Below are positions 19,931-31,200 of a DNA stretch of 64,000 bases, piece by piece. The notes beneath the pieces were generated by a model. That model had not been told where the DNA came from. It ran no database searches and worked only from the letters and a program-made list of their open reading frames with translations. The stretch is from Legionella norrlandica. Lineage in GTDB: Bacteria > Pseudomonadota > Gammaproteobacteria > Legionellales > Legionellaceae. The stretch lies in assembly GCF_000770585.1 (NCBI RefSeq), contig NZ_JNCF01000004.1:34081-98080 (forward strand), in the 5' to 3' direction. The translations under genes were made by a program, and so were the position numbers. Numbering within the stretch: position 1 is the first letter of the stretch; each line of letters starts with the position of its first letter.

Positions 19931-20362
19931 ATGTATAAAAGGGTATTATTTGCTACGGACTTTGATGAGGTGGGTCTACGAGCAGCTGAGAAGGCAAAAA
20001 AAATAGCTGATGAAAATAATGCTGATTTAATCTTGGTGCATGTAGTTGAACCGATCCCAGCTTATGCTTACCCTGGTTTTGCAGGATTTGCTGAAGTAGA
20101 GATGTCTATTCGTGAGCAAGCTGAAAAAGAATTAAATGAATTGGCTGAAAAATTAGGCGTAGATGAGAGGCACCGTTTTATAGAGTTTGGTTCAACCAAA
20201 AATGAAATCTTAAGGGTAGCGAAAGAGCATAAAATTGATTTGATCGTTACTGGAAGCCATGGAAAGCACGGCCTTTCTTTATTATTAGGATCCACTGCCA
20301 ATGCCATTTTGCATGGTGCAGAATGTGATGTTTTAATTGTAAGGCCTAAAGTAAATCATTAA
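19931..20362 (+). CDS. Universal stress protein (UspA family)
   Basis: Single-domain 143-residue Usp: MYKRVLFATDFDE at the N terminus, LILVHVVEPIPAYAYPGF, and the C-terminal ATP-binding motif IVTGSHGKHGLSLLLGSTANAIL (quoted in part as GSHGKHG and GSTANAIL), matching G-2x-G-9x-G(S/T). ATP binding is therefore likely. There are two adjacent ATGs (19928, 19931); GGAG at 19921-19924 is better spaced for the second. It is monocistronic, with a possible weak hairpin (AAACCC with GGGTTT, about 20379-20413) after it. Confidence 0.92.
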   Translation: MYKRVLFATDFDEVGLRAAEKAKKIADENNADLILVHVVEPIPAYAYPGFAGFAEVEMSIREQAEKELNELAEKLGVDERHRFIEFGSTKNEILRVAKEHKIDLIVTGSHGKHGLSLLLGSTANAILHGAECDVLIVRPKVNH

Positions 20363-20604
20363 TTAAGAAGCTTTGATTAAACCCGTATTTTGTTTTAATT
20401 AAGTTTGGGGTTTTATAGGTTGAGTTATTTTGATCCACAGGCATCATTGAAAAGCGTATTCAATATCCCATATTGGATCGAATGACCAACCTATAGGCAC
20501 ATGGTTGCTGTCGGGGAAATGGAATTTTAAATAAAACCTGACATTCAATAAACTTCAGAAAACCAGTATACTATGTCTTTTTACAATTCGAATTGAATCG
20601 ACTA

Positions 20605-21588
20605 ATGAAATTGCTACGTGGTTCCAATCATTTTGCTTTATTTGATAAAGGTGCTGTTGCCACCATTGGTAATTTTGATGGTGTTCACATAGGGCATCAG
20701 CATTTGATTAAAGCGTTAAGGGTAAAAGCAGATAAGCTGCAGTTGCCTCTGGTTGTGATATTATTTGAGCCTCAGCCTAGAGAGTATTTTCATAAAAATA
20801 ATGCTCCTCCCAGGCTCTCTAGTTTAAGGGAAAAGATAGACATATTACGCCAATGTCAGGTGGATTACGTGTATTGTATAAAATTTGATGAAAACTTGGC
20901 TCAATCCACGGCATCATTTTTTGCTCGTCATTACCTATTGGAAGGATTAAAAATACGATATCTCTTAGTTGGGCAAGATTTTCGTTTTGGTAAAGACCGA
21001 AAGGGTGATGTTGAATTACTTAAAACTTTGGGCGCTAATTATTCTTGTGAAGTGGATGTTTATCCTGATTTTTTCATTGGAAATGAGAAAGTGAGTTCCA
21101 CCAAAATTAGAGAAGCATTGCAAAGAGGAGAATTGCCTCAGGCAGCCAAGTTTTTAGGTAGACCTTACAGTATGTGTGGACGGGTAATAAAAGGTGATGG
21201 AAGGGGGCGTCAATGGGGAATTCCAACTGCCAATTTGGGCATGCATCGTTTATCGGTACCATTACAAGGTGTTTACGTTGTCCAAGTGCATATCCATTCA
21301 AAAATGGTAACTGGAGTAGCGAATATTGGAACGCGACCTACTGTTGAGGGAACCCAAAATATTTTGGAAGTGCATTTGTTTGATTTTAATGAGTCTATTT
21401 ATGGGGAACTATTGCAAGTAATTTTCTTGCACAAACTTCGGGATGAAGTTAAATTCACGTCTGTGGATGCGTTAATTACACAGATTAATCGTGATATTAC
21501 AGAAGCAAAGGCATTTTTAAAGCAGGGGTATAGCCTTGCAAATGATCAATCAAATAATGTCATGAACAGGATCGGCGATGTAGTTTAA
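20605..21588 (+). CDS. ribF: Bifunctional riboflavin kinase/FMN adenylyltransferase
   Basis: Makes FMN and then FAD. N-terminal nucleotidyltransferase domain: ATIGNFDGVHIGHQHLI with the HxGH-type signature and VGQDFRFGKDRKGD and VSSTKIREAL. C-terminal kinase domain: GRPYSMCGRVIKGDGRGRQW, GIPTANLGMHRL and GVANIGTRPTVEG. The ATG at 20605 (MKLLRGSNHF) matches the start of known RibF proteins and gives 327 residues; a TTG at 20593 would add four. Neither has a strong ribosome site. It lies upstream of ileS and lspA, the conserved ribF-ileS-lspA order. Confidence 0.95.
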   Translation: MKLLRGSNHFALFDKGAVATIGNFDGVHIGHQHLIKALRVKADKLQLPLVVILFEPQPREYFHKNNAPPRLSSLREKIDILRQCQVDYVYCIKFDENLAQSTASFFARHYLLEGLKIRYLLVGQDFRFGKDRKGDVELLKTLGANYSCEVDVYPDFFIGNEKVSSTKIREALQRGELPQAAKFLGRPYSMCGRVIKGDGRGRQWGIPTANLGMHRLSVPLQGVYVVQVHIHSKMVTGVANIGTRPTVEGTQNILEVHLFDFNESIYGELLQVIFLHKLRDEVKFTSVDALITQINRDITEAKAFLKQGYSLANDQSNNVMNRIGDVV

Positions 21589-21662
21589 TTTACCTATTAA
21601 GGTGATTTGGCGTCCAAGCTTTTTACTGCATATTAACAGTAATCGTTCAAGATGGGCCAAAA

Positions 21663-21704
21663 ATATGGCATTTCGGCGATACAGGGCGAACAGTTACTAT
21701 TAAA
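21663..21704 (+). repeat. Intergenic repeat related to one at 42375-42408
   Basis: In the ribF-ileS gap the stretch ATATGGCATTTCGGCGA, then GGCGAACAGTTAC, resembles the reverse complement of 42381-42408 (ATATGCCGCATTCCGGCGA then ACTGTTACC). The two copies are in opposite orientation and differ by a short insertion. This suggests a dispersed intergenic repeat; function unknown. Confidence 0.4.
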
Positions 21705-21766
21705 ATGACACAGGAAAAAATTGAAAATTATCAAGAGAGATTAATGATTTGGCAGAGTAGGCACCT

Positions 21767-24562
21767 ATGGCAGAATATAAAGATACTTTAAACCTTCCAA
21801 ACACTTCATTCCCAATGAAAGCAAGTTTGTCCATTCGAGAGCCGGAAATGCTGGCAGAATGGCAAGCTAAAGGAATTTATCAAAAGATTCGCAAATCTCG
21901 ATCTGGGAAGAAGCGTTTTATTTTACATGATGGTCCTCCTTATGCCAATGGCCATCTGCATTGCGGGCATGCGCTAAATAAAATTCTTAAAGATATTATT
22001 ATTAAATCAAAGACATTTAGTGGCTTTGACGCGCCCTTCGTACCGGGGTGGGATTGCCATGGTTTGCCTATAGAATTGAATGTAGAAAAGAAAGTAGGTA
22101 AAGCAGGAATGAAGATTACTCCCAGCGAATTTCGCGCTAAATGTAGGGAGTATGCTGCAAGTCAAATAGATATACAAAGAGAGGAATTTCAACGGCTTGG
22201 GGTTATGGGAGACTGGTATAATCCTTATGTAACTATGGATTATCGTTATGAGGCAAATATAGTCAGAGCTCTGGGCTTAATGATTAAAAATGGCCATTTG
22301 CAGCAAGGGTTTAAACCAGTCCATTGGTGCATTGATTGCGGCTCTGCCTTAGCGGAAGCAGAAGTGGATTATGAAGATAAGATTTCTCCTTCTATTGATG
22401 TGGCTTTTGCAGCAATAAATCCATCAGATTTTATTGAATGTTTTGGAATTAACCCTGATGTAAAACCCTTAATTCTGCCTATCTGGACTACGACCCCTTG
22501 GACATTACCAGCGAATGAAGCAGTTTGTCTGCATCCGGAAATTGATTATTCATTAATTGATGCTGGCAATTCTTATTATGTTGTAGCTACCGATTTGGTT
22601 GAATCTGTGATGGCACGATACAAAATTAGCCATTATAAAATTTGTGGTTCCACTAAGGGACGAGTTTTTGAGCGCTTTAAATTACAACACCCATTTTACC
22701 ATCGACATGTCCCAGTAGTTCTTGGTGAGCATGTGACTACAGAATCAGGTACTGGTTGCGTGCATACTGCGCCGGCGCATGGCCCTGATGACTATCTGGT
22801 AGGCCAAGCTTATCATTTGCCATTAATCAATCCAGTTTTGGCCAATGGATGCTTTGCAGAAGATGTTGAATTATTTGCGGGCCTTTCAGTATTAAAGGCT
22901 AATGACAGTATCTTGGGGGTATTATCAGAAAAAAACGTTCTTTTATCCAACGATAATCTCCGACACAGCTATCCCCATTGTTGGCGCCACAAATCCCCAA
23001 TGATTTTTCTTGCTACCCCACAGTGGTTTATCTCGATGGATAAAGCCAATTTGAGGGAGGCTTTATTGAATCAAATTGAAGAAGTTAATTGGGTGCCGGA
23101 CTGGGGGAAAGCTCGAATTGGCAATATGATTGAGAATAGACCTGATTGGTGCATATCAAGACAGAGGGCGTGGGGCACTCCTATGCCTTTGTTTGTTCAC
23201 AAAACAACAAGAGAGCTTCATCCTAATACTTTGGAATTAATAGAAAAAGTTGCCTTGATGATTGAGAAATCAGGTATTGACGCTTGGTTTGAATTGGATA
23301 GTGTCGAATTACTTGGAGATGACGCTCAATATTACGATAAAATTATAGATACTATGGATGTATGGTTGGATTCTGGCACCTCACATTATAGTGTGTTATA
23401 TCATAATAATAATTTAGGGTTTCCAGCAGATGTCTATTTTGAAGGCTCTGATCAGCACAGAGGATGGTTTAACTCCTCTTTAACAACTGCAGTCGCAATG
23501 TATGGGGTGGCTCCCTACAAAACTGTATTGACTCATGGATATACTGTTGATGCGGAAGGCAAAAAGCTATCAAAGTCCAAGGGGAATTATGTCGCTTTGG
23601 ATAAATTAGTAAATCAACATGGAGCTGATATTTTAAGATTATGGGTGGCATCGACTGATTATCGTCATGAAGTGAGTATTTCTGAGGAAATTATTAAGCG
23701 CAATGCCGATGCTTACCGGAGAATTCGTAACACAGCCCGCTTTTTATTAGCTAACTTATTTGATTTTAATCCAGATACTGATTGTGTTAATGCCAAGGAT
23801 TTGTTGGAGCTGGATAGATGGGCTCTAATGCGTTGCCAGCTTTTACAGGAAGAAATTATTGCAGCCTACGAAAATTATCATTTCCATTTGATTTATCAGA
23901 AAATCCATAATTTTTGTGCTGTCGATATGGGCAGCTTCTATTTGGATTTGATTAAAGATAGACAATATACGACTGCAAAAAACAGTATCGCGAGACGTTC
24001 ATGCCAAACAGCAATGTATCATTTAGTTAAAGCCTTTGCTGTTTGGTTAGCTCCTATCTTATCGTTTACTGCAGAAGAAATATGGCAAGCGATTCCTGGA
24101 TATAATAATGAATCCATTTTCATTGAACATTGGTATGATGCGTGGCCAATGATTACTGATGTGAATATGGAAGATTGGGAGCAACTACATTTAATTCGTG
24201 ATGAAGTCAATAAGGCTTTGGAGGAAACCAGGCAGAAAGGCGAAATAGGTTCTGCTTTAGCTGCTGAGGTGACTCTTTATGCTGATGATAAGATATTACC
24301 CAAACTGACGAGATTAAATGAGGAATTGCGTTTTTTATTGATAACATCGGATGCAACAGTTTATCCCATCAATCAATCTCCCAAAGGATTACCCGTCACT
24401 GAATGTGGCGCCTCTATACAGGTAGTTGCCAGTGCTTATGAGAAATGTACTCGTTGTTGGCATAGACGCGCAGACGTTGGTCAGAATAAAGAGCATCCTG
24501 AGTTGTGTTCACGCTGTGTAGGTAATATTAGCGGGCAGAATGAAGAGAGATTTTACATATGA
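21767..24562 (+). CDS. ileS: Isoleucyl-tRNA synthetase
   Basis: Charges tRNA-Ile; class I synthetase with editing domain. The 931 residues carry the HIGH-type motif as GHLHCGH (about residue 65), the CP1 editing domain with [12 protein letters not shown], and [16 protein letters not shown]. The KMSKS motif is KKLSKSKGN (about residue 605). The C-terminal zinc site is CTRCWHRR plus CSRC near the end, the bacterial short form. No T-box is expected or seen in this group. lspA overlaps the stop by four bases. Confidence 0.97.
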   Translation: MAEYKDTLNLPNTSFPMKASLSIREPEMLAEWQAKGIYQKIRKSRSGKKRFILHDGPPYANGHLHCGHALNKILKDIIIKSKTFSGFDAPFVPGWDCHGLPIELNVEKKVGKAGMKITPSEFRAKCREYAASQIDIQREEFQRLGVMGDWYNPYVTMDYRYEANIVRALGLMIKNGHLQQGFKPVHWCIDCGSALAEAEVDYEDKISPSIDVAFAAINPSDFIECFGINPDVKPLILPIWTTTPWTLPANEAVCLHPEIDYSLIDAGNSYYVVATDLVESVMARYKISHYKICGSTKGRVFERFKLQHPFYHRHVPVVLGEHVTTESGTGCVHTAPAHGPDDYLVGQAYHLPLINPVLANGCFAEDVELFAGLSVLKANDSILGVLSEKNVLLSNDNLRHSYPHCWRHKSPMIFLATPQWFISMDKANLREALLNQIEEVNWVPDWGKARIGNMIENRPDWCISRQRAWGTPMPLFVHKTTRELHPNTLELIEKVALMIEKSGIDAWFELDSVELLGDDAQYYDKIIDTMDVWLDSGTSHYSVLYHNNNLGFPADVYFEGSDQHRGWFNSSLTTAVAMYGVAPYKTVLTHGYTVDAEGKKLSKSKGNYVALDKLVNQHGADILRLWVASTDYRHEVSISEEIIKRNADAYRRIRNTARFLLANLFDFNPDTDCVNAKDLLELDRWALMRCQLLQEEIIAAYENYHFHLIYQKIHNFCAVDMGSFYLDLIKDRQYTTAKNSIARRSCQTAMYHLVKAFAVWLAPILSFTAEEIWQAIPGYNNESIFIEHWYDAWPMITDVNMEDWEQLHLIRDEVNKALEETRQKGEIGSALAAEVTLYADDKILPKLTRLNEELRFLLITSDATVYPINQSPKGLPVTECGASIQVVASAYEKCTRCWHRRADVGQNKEHPELCSRCVGNISGQNEERFYI

Positions 24563-25023
24563 AAAAATGGCCTTGGTTTGCACTCAGTATTTTGGTAATT
24601 ATCTGTGATCAGGTAAGTAAGTATTGGGTTGGGGTATTGTTAATTCCCTATAAACCGATGCCAGTTATTCCTATGTTGAATTTTACCTTGGCGTTTAATA
24701 CAGGGGCTGCCTTTAGCTTCTTAAGTGGTGCTGGTGATTGGCATAGATGGTTTTTTGCCGGGTTTAGCCTCTTAATGAGCATTATTTTAGTGATTTGGCT
24801 GCTTCGCACTCCAGAACGAGCAAAATTTCAGGCTTTAGGCATAAGCCTCATTTTAGGTGGGGCCTTAGGTAATTTGATTGACAGGGGATTGCATGGTTAT
24901 GTCGTTGATTTCATAGACGTCTATTATAAACACTATCATTTTGCTACTTTTAATTTGGCAGATAGTGCTATTTGCATTGGAGCTGCAATTCTGGTTCTGG
25001 ATTTACTGATCCGCAGAGGATAA
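24559..25023 (+). CDS. lspA: Lipoprotein signal peptidase (signal peptidase II)
   Basis: Aspartyl protease of the inner membrane that cleaves the signal peptide of diacylated prolipoproteins. The 154-residue protein has four transmembrane helices and the family boxes [39 protein letters not shown] and [12 protein letters not shown]; the catalytic pair is Asp in VVDF and Asp in NLADS. Its start overlaps the ileS stop (ATGA). It is slightly shorter than average at the N terminus but has all boxes. Lipoproteins such as PilP in this window are its substrates. Confidence 0.96.
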   Translation: MKKWPWFALSILVIICDQVSKYWVGVLLIPYKPMPVIPMLNFTLAFNTGAAFSFLSGAGDWHRWFFAGFSLLMSIILVIWLLRTPERAKFQALGISLILGGALGNLIDRGLHGYVVDFIDVYYKHYHFATFNLADSAICIGAAILVLDLLIRRG

Positions 25024-25066
25024 TGGAAGCGTAGTTGCTCCATCGTATTTTCTCCCTGCCTTGATA

Positions 25067-25630
25067 TTAGATAATTGAGTGCGCCAAGTTCGCTAAGGCA
25101 TTCAATTGTTTTTTATCCGGGTTATGAATAACCACTGCTGCAACAGTAGGTATGTTTAGGTAATGCTCTGCTTCATTCCACTCAATTTCGGTAGGGAACA
25201 AACTTAATTTCGGTAAGTATTTATTTAACATATTGCAAAATACCTGGTTAGCGGGACAGGGGCGTACTTGTTGGAATCCAAGGTGTATTGCAGCCATCGC
25301 TTCTGAAAGCGTAGCAACGCCTGGGAAATAACACATGGAATAAACACTGGCTGTTTGGGCAACGGGAGGTAAAAAACCAGGGCTGGAGGCAAAAAGGACG
25401 CCAGCTTGATAACATTGTTCTAGCTGCTGGGTATCAATAATGCCGCTGGCTCCAATTTTTAGTGTAGGGTATTGATCTTTAATTTTTGCTAAAAGATTAG
25501 CATCCGTTGAATTAATTTCAACTAAATCAAAACCAGAATCAGAAATATGATCCAGGCGATCAAATAAGAAATTATCAATATCCAGAGCTATTATTACAGA
25601 TTGATTACCCAACAGTTTTTCTATAATCAT
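25067..25630 (-). CDS. KDPG-aldolase-like protein lacking the Schiff-base lysine
   Basis: The 187-residue protein follows the 2-keto-3-deoxy-6-phosphogluconate aldolase (Eda) fold closely. It has LVEIN with the conserved Glu (residue 39), IGASGIIDTQQLEQCYQAGV, FASSPGF and YFPGVATLSEAMAAIHLGF. At the position of the Schiff-base Lys in Eda (KFFPA) it has Arg123 in VRPCPA. Class I aldolase chemistry is therefore unlikely by this mechanism. The frame is open upstream to a TTG at 25756, but the extra 42 residues are basic and nondescript; ATG at 25630 has a GGAA site and begins at the expected fold boundary. It is convergent with lspA and adjacent to the LidA homologue. Function unknown. Confidence 0.75.
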   Translation of the reverse strand: MIIEKLLGNQSVIIALDIDNFLFDRLDHISDSGFDLVEINSTDANLLAKIKDQYPTLKIGASGIIDTQQLEQCYQAGVLFASSPGFLPPVAQTASVYSMCYFPGVATLSEAMAAIHLGFQQVRPCPANQVFCNMLNKYLPKLSLFPTEIEWNEAEHYLNIPTVAAVVIHNPDKKQLNALANLAHSII

Positions 25631-25833
25631 GTTTAATTCCGAAATTCTGCAATAACTTTTAATGGTAGAAGACTTATTGCCAATTGGCAAGTATCTTGAT
25701 AAGAAAAACATCAACTTGAATGATGTTTGTATGGATTTTGAAAGTTGTTTTGTCAATGTTTGATTGAAAAATCTTCCCGGATCACGGTTTTTGCCTAATC
25801 CGGGCTAGGAAATAAACCCCTCTAAAATTTTCA

Positions 25834-28062
25834 TTAAGAAGCTTTAAATGGGGTAGGGGTAATATCAAACGGGTTATATCGTTGCTCCTGAGCTTTGTCC
25901 GTTTCGCTTTGTATTGAGGTAACGCTAGGTTTTGTAGTATCTACTCCAAATCTTTCTAAGTTTCTCAATAGGCTCTGCATCATTTGAAAGGGGATTGGCC
26001 CTTTACGAGGCAACTGATTCATTGCGAGTGTATAGTAATTACGGGCTGGTCCAGCAGGAATTTGATTTTGAAGTTGGAGTTTCTTTAGTTGATCACGAGT
26101 GAGGCCAGAAGTTTCCGAATTCTTCATTTCTTCTATTTTGGCTTTGAAAAACATAGTAACCGAAGCGAGGCTTGGAGTTGGCTTCGGTGATGAAGCGCTT
26201 GTACTGCCTCCAGATGGGGACAGAGTGGGTGTATCCTGACTCAAATTAGGTTGATTCATTTGGCTTAAAGCGTTACTCATGGTGGCTTGATATTTACTAA
26301 TGCTATTGGCAATTTCGAGCCCTTCTTTTTTATTGTCTTGTACTTGCTGCCTTGCTTCTTCAACACGTCCTTTATGTACAGTAGTTTCAAGCCCTCTGTT
26401 ATGATGTACCAATTTCTTAACCGTCATTGGTGTTTCGTATTTAAGGCGATCAAAAGCTTGTTCCGCTTGCTTTTGTTTTTCCGGGCTGTGTTCTATTGAT
26501 TCCCAGTTTTCATTTTGGTTCAAGAGATAAAATTTACCATCTTTTTCAAGAATCCGTTGTTCTTGATGGATAGGATAAAATTTGCCATCTATTTCAGCAA
26601 GCTTTTGCTCTTTCCCTATAACAAATTCGGCCTCTTTTAATGAGTCAACAGGATTGCCTTTAGCATCAATGAAGCGTTTTTCTCCTCGGTGCACTGCAAG
26701 CATATCCTGAAGGTTAGCTAATTTTAAATTCGCCCCATTATGACGCTGCATCAATTCAGGTACTTTTTCATTATCGGCTGGATCTCGACTAATAATAAAA
26801 TTATTAAGCTCCTCCAATTGCTCTTCCATTTTCAAGGTAAGCCTTTGAATTGTTGCTTCGAGCTTAATTCCTACCATGTCTTTTTGGGCATTAGCATAAT
26901 CTTTCTCAGCTTTCTCTAATGCTTCAGAGTTCCCTTTAATCGCATCCCACTGACCTTTTTGTACAAGATAAAACTGTCCGTTATGACCAATGACTTCTTG
27001 ATTTTTATTGATAATTAATTTCGCATCTTTTAATGATGCAGGTTCTCCCTTTTCATTGACAAAAGACTTTTCTCCTTTATGAACATCACGCATAACTTGT
27101 AAAGCAGCAAGTTTCATTTTTATGCCATCATGTTCACGTTGCAAAGATTGAGTCATTTGCTCATCGCCTTGATGCTTGCTCATTAATTGCATGAGTTTGT
27201 CGCCATCTCTGGAGAAGAATTCCATTCGTTCTTCAATTTCATCAAGAGACAGGTCTTCAGTGTCTACCAAGAAACTGTCTAATTCTTCAGTACTGGCTTC
27301 CTGCTCATAGAGATCATATTTATCCTCTATTTCTTTTCCTTGACGTTCCAATTTATTCAGATTTTTCTCTAGATCCTCTCTTTTTGCAGCATTTTCTTGA
27401 GCACGTTTGATGAGATCATCATACTCTCTGAGCATACTTTGTAAGGCTTCATTTTGCTGTGTGGAGCTGGGCTGAGTACTGCTTGGAGTGCTTGTTTTTC
27501 CGGCATCTTTTATTGCTTTTTCATTTTGATCATGGATGATTTCTTTAACTTTTTCTGCCGCCTCTGATTTTTCAGATAGATACCATAGGAACAAAGCAGC
27601 CTTTAAACGGCGCATGAAGAGCTCATGTTCTTGTATTTTTTCCTGATGTTGCAAAAGAATGTTTTTTTCAAGCACTATGTGGTGACTTATTTCATTGACA
27701 ACTTCTATGCCGGCTGGGGACATAAGAAATTTTTTTACTTGAAAGGAATTTTTTAAGCCTTCTCGGCCCAAATTGATGGTGGAACCACTGTCTTCTTTTG
27801 CCTGTGGATCAAGCAAGCTGGATTCAATCCATTTCTCAAATGAAGTTTTGAAAGGTTTGACAGATTCTTTGTCTTTGATTTCTTTTTTAGTATCAGAGGC
27901 ATACGATTTCTCTTCTCTGTTACTGTCTTTTGCTGAGATTTGCTTATTGTTTTCAATTGGCACTTGTTCAACTGTTGTAGGCTTTTGTGTATGTTCTTTT
28001 TCTTGAGATTTAGTATGTGCTTTAGCTGTATGAACTTCAGGTGATTTGCTTTTTTTTACCAT
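25834..28062 (-). CDS. lidA: LidA-family Dot/Icm effector (Rab-binding coiled-coil protein)
   Basis: 742 residues, close to the length of L. pneumophila LidA (about 730), highly charged and Gln/Glu/Lys-rich, no signal peptide. LidA is translocated by Dot/Icm, binds Rab1 and other Rab GTPases tightly and supports recruitment of ER vesicles to the Legionella vacuole. Visible here: a polar N-terminal region (1-100), a helical region to about 185, a Ser/Thr/Gln linker (about 190-204), a long coiled coil (205-545) that contains a duplicated unit (about 283-395 and 412-542, see findings), a Ser/Pro-rich linker (about 620-650) and a C-terminal helical region ending NPFDITPTPFKAS. A good ribosome site (AGGATCC region) precedes the ATG. 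Homology was recognised by overall character and sequence memory, not by search. Confidence 0.8.
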   Translation of the reverse strand: MVKKSKSPEVHTAKAHTKSQEKEHTQKPTTVEQVPIENNKQISAKDSNREEKSYASDTKKEIKDKESVKPFKTSFEKWIESSLLDPQAKEDSGSTINLGREGLKNSFQVKKFLMSPAGIEVVNEISHHIVLEKNILLQHQEKIQEHELFMRRLKAALFLWYLSEKSEAAEKVKEIIHDQNEKAIKDAGKTSTPSSTQPSSTQQNEALQSMLREYDDLIKRAQENAAKREDLEKNLNKLERQGKEIEDKYDLYEQEASTEELDSFLVDTEDLSLDEIEERMEFFSRDGDKLMQLMSKHQGDEQMTQSLQREHDGIKMKLAALQVMRDVHKGEKSFVNEKGEPASLKDAKLIINKNQEVIGHNGQFYLVQKGQWDAIKGNSEALEKAEKDYANAQKDMVGIKLEATIQRLTLKMEEQLEELNNFIISRDPADNEKVPELMQRHNGANLKLANLQDMLAVHRGEKRFIDAKGNPVDSLKEAEFVIGKEQKLAEIDGKFYPIHQEQRILEKDGKFYLLNQNENWESIEHSPEKQKQAEQAFDRLKYETPMTVKKLVHHNRGLETTVHKGRVEEARQQVQDNKKEGLEIANSISKYQATMSNALSQMNQPNLSQDTPTLSPSGGSTSASSPKPTPSLASVTMFFKAKIEEMKNSETSGLTRDQLKKLQLQNQIPAGPARNYYTLAMNQLPRKGPIPFQMMQSLLRNLERFGVDTTKPSVTSIQSETDKAQEQRYNPFDITPTPFKAS

Positions 28063-28229
28063 AAACAGGATCCTTAAATGCCCATAGTTAATTTATATTA
28101 TACACAATATTGGTCAATAAAACATCAGTTTATTCATGTTTTGCCGTATTTTACATAATAAATTGCCATTACTTTAATGTTTCATCTTAGGAGTAAGTAA
28201 TTCAATTTGCAAATAAAAGGTTTAAAAAA

Positions 28230-31200
28230 TTAAAGAGTCAGTATGTTTCCTTCCCTATTCGCTTCAGTATTTTCTGCTGCATTAGTTGCGTTATTGAATA
28301 AAGTTGGAAAATGCTGATGTGGAGCAGATCCTTTTTGAGAGAGGTTGAATCTGTTATCACCTAATAAATTACGTAATAAACAATGACTGTCTGAATGCGG
28401 AATCAGTTCACAGCGCCTAGGTTCGCTTAAATAATATTGATGATCATCTAGCTTTCTATGCGTCTGCAAGTCTTCTTCATGAAATGCCCAATGATATAAT
28501 TCGCTGCGATTTACCTCAATGAAAGAGAGTAAATATTGTTTTAATTCTCCGGCCTGATTATCAATTTGGTTGCAAATCAAAGTCAGCCCATGAGCGCCAG
28601 CTGAGAATAGGGTACCTACCGAATTATCCCAAAACTGTCCGAAATTATAAAGGATGCTACCGACAGCGTAGGCAATGACTCTTGAAATTGGGTTAATAAT
28701 AGATAAGGTTATTCTTGTAGTTAATGACAAAGCATCAATCAGAGGGAGAACCAAACAATTTTTAATGAGTTGCAGAGGGGGTAAAAAAATCAATCGGATG
28801 CCATTAATACTGCAGTTTCTCAAAATATTGTTGGAAAAATGTCCAAAAGGGGAGGTAAAACCATAAAGAGGTGAGAATTTAAATTCAGAGACAAAGTTGC
28901 TTGTAGAGGGTCGTTCTGCGATCTCAATAAGTAATTGACCTATCTTGCTGATATTCCCCATTGTCGCGAGTGTTTTACGAAAAAAATTGGTGATCCCTCT
29001 AAAAGGGACATGAATTAAAAGAGAACTCCCTTCCAGTAAAGGGATAGTTAAAATAGCCAAAATAAGATCAGCAGTAGCAGCCACTGTTTGTTTGCTTAAC
29101 CGTTTTACTAAAATGGCATTTTTTTTCCAGCCATTGATAAAACCATTTTGGTAGCCATAATAAAAACCTTCAAAAAAGGGAGCAAAAGCTAGTTTTCCAA
29201 TATTAATAATGTTCTTACAGAACCATTTACAAGTTCCAAGTAACCAGTCATCACCTGGATGCATAATGGTATCATAGACAGCTGCTCCGCCTTTACCGCC
29301 GAGAGCAGCATAATTAGTGTAGGGAAAATCACCCATTTCATGTTGTAAAGAAGGAATTGCTTTGGTTAAACCATAACCAAGACTGAGCGCTAAAGCGGCA
29401 ATTATGGCAATTTCTGCTGGATCTTCTTTTAAGATAGAAACAGCATCAACAAAAAATTTATCCAAATTACCGCTAACGACCATGCCTTGCCAGAGTGTTG
29501 CAGAGGCTGAGATGGCCTCTGAAGTCGTACCATGGTTCATTAAACGAGCTAATTTTTGAACGGGCTCAATTCCATGAATCAGACCACTTAAATGTAGCTT
29601 CGTTAATATATTAGCGAGAACATTAGGGGCAAGTACTGCACCTGCTCCATAGACATAAGCAGCCATAGCTAATGTCCCAATCATTGGATTTCTCTCGCTG
29701 GTGTCTATAAAAAATCCTGCCAAATGGCGCACTACTCCCAGGATTCTATGCAACGGGTTTTCATAAGTGTGGGGGCTAGGAAGATGGTTTGCTCGTGCAA
29801 TTACATAAGGGCTATTATTAATTTGATCTCTAATAAATTCTTCAAGGGTTTGCCCATTTGCAAGGAATCCTTGATTTTCCAGAGCCTTATGTAAAGAATG
29901 GCTTTTATTTTTTTTTGATCCTGGATGTTTACCTGTTTCGGAAGAAACGCTCTTGGGAGCATGGCCAGCATGGACATGATTAAAAAATTCTTCATGCAGA
30001 TCGTGTACAATAAATTGACTCATGCTTGTGTAGAAGCTTTTAAAAAAATCAGGTATTCGGGAAATAAATGCTCTAAGGCGAAGACTAACTCTTTCAGGAA
30101 GATAAAGATGTCTTTTACTGATTTGACTTAAAATATATAAATCTTCCCCATCTGGTAAGGGATAAAATAGTTGATCATGAATAAAATATTGGAGGGGAAC
30201 TAATTTGTTTTCAAGTCGCAACAAGATTGTTTTATCTTTTGGCACAATAACCCAGTTGCCATCAGGTAATAGACTTAGCAGTTTTGTTGCTTTTTTTATA
30301 CTCTTTGCTGTGATTGGTTCATTACTACTTTCTGTGAAGCTCTTAACCAGTTCAACGAGGTTGGTATAACCTTGTTGAGGGAGCCCTTTGAGTTTATAGT
30401 AAGGGGTAATTTGGGTAATCGATACGCCATTTGAGCGTTCTTGGACTTCGATTTTATGGCTAGGTTTGGTAGTAATCGCAAGATAGCGCATCCAATCTTG
30501 CCCATCACGCCATAGTTTAGTAATAAATTGCTCCAGTTTGGCAAAGCGATTAGCCGGTAAATCTTTAAGTTCTGGGGCTGGATTAAGTTGGTAAAGCTGA
30601 CAAATAGACCTTAGGGCATCATCAAGATCTTGATTATTATGTCCAATGTGTATTTCACTATCCCAGATAAAACAAGGGGCGACTGGTTCACCATTTTGTG
30701 TTTTGGTGATCTTGGTGAAGTCCATTTGGTCTTGACGGGAAACAGGAAAAACTCGATTAAATTGATAATGCCGTGCTGCTTTTAGGGCACTATAAAGCTC
30801 ATAACCTAAATTGCCTTCCGATACTACGGGATTATTTGCAATCAAACGATTGCCATCTTGGCAGCGTCCAAGTATGACAATCACTTGTTTTCTTAATTCT
30901 TCATGGCCTGTGTAATCGTGAGGTTTTAATTGCCTTTCTTTTTTTAATAATTTACTTAACGCAAGTACACCCGCATTGACTAGATTAATTTTTTCTTGCT
31001 GTTCAGGCTTAGCGGTTTTTTATAATTTTCAGCATGAAGTTTATAGCGATTAATGCGATTAATTATATCAGCTACTAACGAGGATGGTCTTTCTCCTGGA
31101 AGGGCTTTTAAAAATTCAGGGTTATGGGTAAATAACAATAATTGAACTGTTTTTTTATTATGGTTAGCTATTAAGCGTAATCTGTCGCCTCCTGGAAGGA

